Shown here: positions 62,326 through 64,000 of the stretch, piece after piece | How the letters are laid out: each line of letters opens with the position of its first letter | How positions within the stretch are numbered: the first letter of the stretch is position 1 | Assembly (NCBI GenBank): GCA_946699065.1 | Contig: CAMPDV010001298.1 | Location: forward strand, 1-64,000 | Direction of reading: 5' to 3' | Origin: Loxodes magnus | Lineage: Eukaryota; Ciliophora; Karyorelictea; Loxodida; Loxodidae | Length of the DNA: 64,000 nucleotides | The notes under the pieces: model-generated | Database searches by the model: none | What the model saw: only the letters and a program-made list of their open reading frames with translations | Told to the model about the DNA's origin: nothing | Position numbers and translations under genes: made by a program

Positions 62326-62556
62326 CAAGTTCCTATCCACTGAGAAGGTCCATGGCTAGAGTCATTCTCAGCAGGAAAACAAAATCTTTCCGATTATCCA
62401 CTCTTGCTAGCAACTTGAAGACTGTCGGCTCCTAGTTATGGAAACCTGACTGAAGCTTATTGAATTAAGCAACAGGACATCCTCTCTATATGCATTGAGA
62501 GAGTGCCCTGAGTCGTCTAGCTGGAAAGGAGTTTCCAGTCCCTCGAAAGAGAAATT
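62326..62556 (+). ncRNA. Hairpin-rich GC island, candidate structured RNA (copy 4)
   Basis: Same element as at 6290. The stems CTGAGAA/TTCTCAG, CTCTCT/AGAGAG and CTGGAAA/TTTCCAG are unchanged; TGCTTA/TAAGCA is shortened by one pair (AGCTTA). Other changes (GATATCC to GACATCC, GTGACC to GTGCCC, a one-base deletion in GGAACACC) lie outside the stem arms listed. The deletion would break any long reading frame spanning the element. Confidence 0.45.
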
Positions 62557-63152
62557 TTAAAGTTTATAATTAATTAATTGTAAACTGCTTATTACTCCTA
62601 AGGATAATATTTAAAGATTTAAAATACTTAATTGAAAATATTTGCTTGCTATGTTTGTAGAAATCTTTATAAGTCAGTATTAATAAATATTCGAAAATAG
62701 TCCCCGTTTCAGTTAAATATATAAATCAAAATAGGTGAAAAGAAAATAAGTAGAATTGTCATGATATAGTATAAAACTGAGGAAGACTAGCGAAGTATTT
62801 AGTAAAGTAAATTATTTTCAATTGGTTTAAGTATTTACCAAGGTATTATCACTATATCTCGATATTGCTATTATTATGTAGAAATATTACCAAAATATAG
62901 ACATGAAAAAATATAAAATTTGAATTAATTTTTAAGATAAGACTAAAATTAAAATATTTAAATGTAAAAAATAAATAAATAAAATATAAATAAGAGCTTA
63001 ATAAACTGCTTAGCTATAAGCATTAAATAATATCTATTTTAACAAATTTATTATTTTATTAATTTTACTTTGTTTTCATTTAAACAAATTCTCTTTAATT
63101 TTAATTTATAATATAATTAATTAAAATCTATAAGCTTGTTTTAGTTTAATAA

Positions 63153-64000
63153 ATGGATTAGTAAAATTATAAAAGTCCTAAAAAATAATTTGGTTCTTAG
63201 AAAAGAATTCCTAATATACTTCAATATAGTTGCTTAATGTGTTCAAAGTGCATTAAAATTGGCCTTATGTCGCTCAATAAATATTTTGTAAAACACATTA
63301 GTAAATATTTAAAGGCTAAATATCTGAGTTAAAAGACTAGATTTAAACTGAAAATTTTAGAAGAGCATAGTGAATTTCAATAACAAGCAAAACTAAATGA
63401 AAATTTATAGAATTATTTGCAAATATTAAAATAATAAAAGATATAGTAAATTAACTTCATTAAAGTTTAGTGATGATCTAAAAACTCTTTTCTAATATCA
63501 TCAATTAAGTATGTACTTCAAACCTTAAATAATATTATAGGGCAATTATAAAATAATATAAGAAAAATCGAAGAAATAATTTAAAATTTAGAAAAAGCAT
63601 TACATTTACCATCATAAACTAGATAGTAATAAGAAAAAATAGTAGCATTATTAGATATAATTAAATATCAATACAAACAGATAAAGTTAATGATTTAGAA
63701 ATATAACTAAGTTAAAAATAAAAAAGTAAATGTTAATTAAATTTCAGATCAGTTAATTAAAATTATTTTATCCTTATGAATTTTATTGCGGAAAAGTGCA
63801 GAATTAAAATCCATAACATTATAATATTACAGATATATTAAATAAATATTTTAAATAATAAATTAAATATTATTTTACACTATTAACAGTAGTGAATGTT
63901 GCTAAATTATTAGAAAAATTTTAAAATAAAGTTTTGAAAAATGCTAATTTGCAAGAAAAGCCTTTAAATTTTTCTAACATATGTAATAATTAAAATGATT
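63153..64000 (+). pseudogene. Zinc-finger/coiled-coil/WD40 remnant (copy 4, cut by window)
   Basis: Matches the left part of the remnant at 7118: ATG 63153, the SCLMCSKC cluster, and the helical region. The WD40 part would lie beyond the window. Scattered substitutions and small indels relative to copy 1 change the frame, as expected for a decayed gene. Confidence 0.45.

Larger units (their letters stand above)
54770..64000 (+). repeat. Long segmental repeat, copy 4
   Basis: The longest visible copy: it shares the left boundary with copy 2 and the right part with copy 1, so the full unit is at least 9.2 kb. It contains the reverse-strand helical gene, the WD40 gene, the coiled-coil gene, the hairpin-rich segment and the start of the zinc-finger/WD40 remnant. 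It lacks the LINE insertion of copy 2. The spacer just after the WD40 gene is about 350 bp shorter than in copy 1. Confidence 0.87.

Noticed and set aside
1-64000. CRISPR array, rRNA genes, telomeric repeats, bacterial operons
   Set aside because: No regularly spaced repeats, no rRNA-like conserved blocks and no ciliate telomere tracts were seen; the sequence is eukaryotic in character.

Overview
The window is roughly 80% A+T (by eye) and almost closed under the standard code, yet it reads well as eukaryotic protein once TAA and TAG are taken as glutamine. This points to a ciliate nuclear genome. In addition, in-frame TGA repeatedly occupies tryptophan positions (WD40 'IKIW' strands, the LINE reverse transcriptase 'NWLPISL' motif, a fatty-acid hydroxylase), while TGA also ends these genes. 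TAA/TAG=Q with TGA=W-or-stop is the karyorelictean code (Loxodes and relatives); Condylostoma-type codes are the alternative. Genes carry tiny introns (20, 28, 44 and 61 nt, GT..AG) whose removal restores frame exactly. The organism assignment is an inference.

Layout. Four copies of one long repeat dominate. Copy 1 (1 to at least 8.0 kb), copy 2 (20.94-28.35 kb) and copy 4 (54.77 kb to the end) are direct; copy 3 (37.6-41.33 kb) is shorter and inverted. Each contains an intact seven-bladed WD40 gene with a 28-nt intron. Copies 1 and 4 add a coiled-coil protein gene, a GC-rich hairpin-rich segment that looks like structured RNA, and a decayed zinc-finger/coiled-coil/WD40 gene. Copies 2 and 4 share an upstream reverse-strand gene that is open in copy 4 and frameshifted in copy 2.

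Between copies 2 and 3 (27.2-37.6 kb) lies a nest of decayed non-LTR retrotransposons: a 3' fragment with a 15-bp target-site duplication inside copy 2, a forward RT fragment, a reverse element with coiled coil and endonuclease but no RT, and another endonuclease fragment.

Unique regions hold ordinary genes: a coiled-coil gene and a multi-pass membrane protein at 17.5-20.7 kb, and between 41.4 and 54.7 kb several small genes, a coiled-coil family, a tRNA-Lys-like remnant and a fatty-acid hydroxylase/sterol-desaturase gene. Large stretches (about 9.8-14.5, 30.7-32.9, 44.5-46.4 kb) show no convincing gene.

Caution: with all three stop codons readable as amino acids, open frames are weak evidence. 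I accepted genes on homology, conservation between copies, protein-like composition, GT-AG introns that restore frame, and a terminal TGA. Many single-copy calls are therefore of moderate or low confidence.
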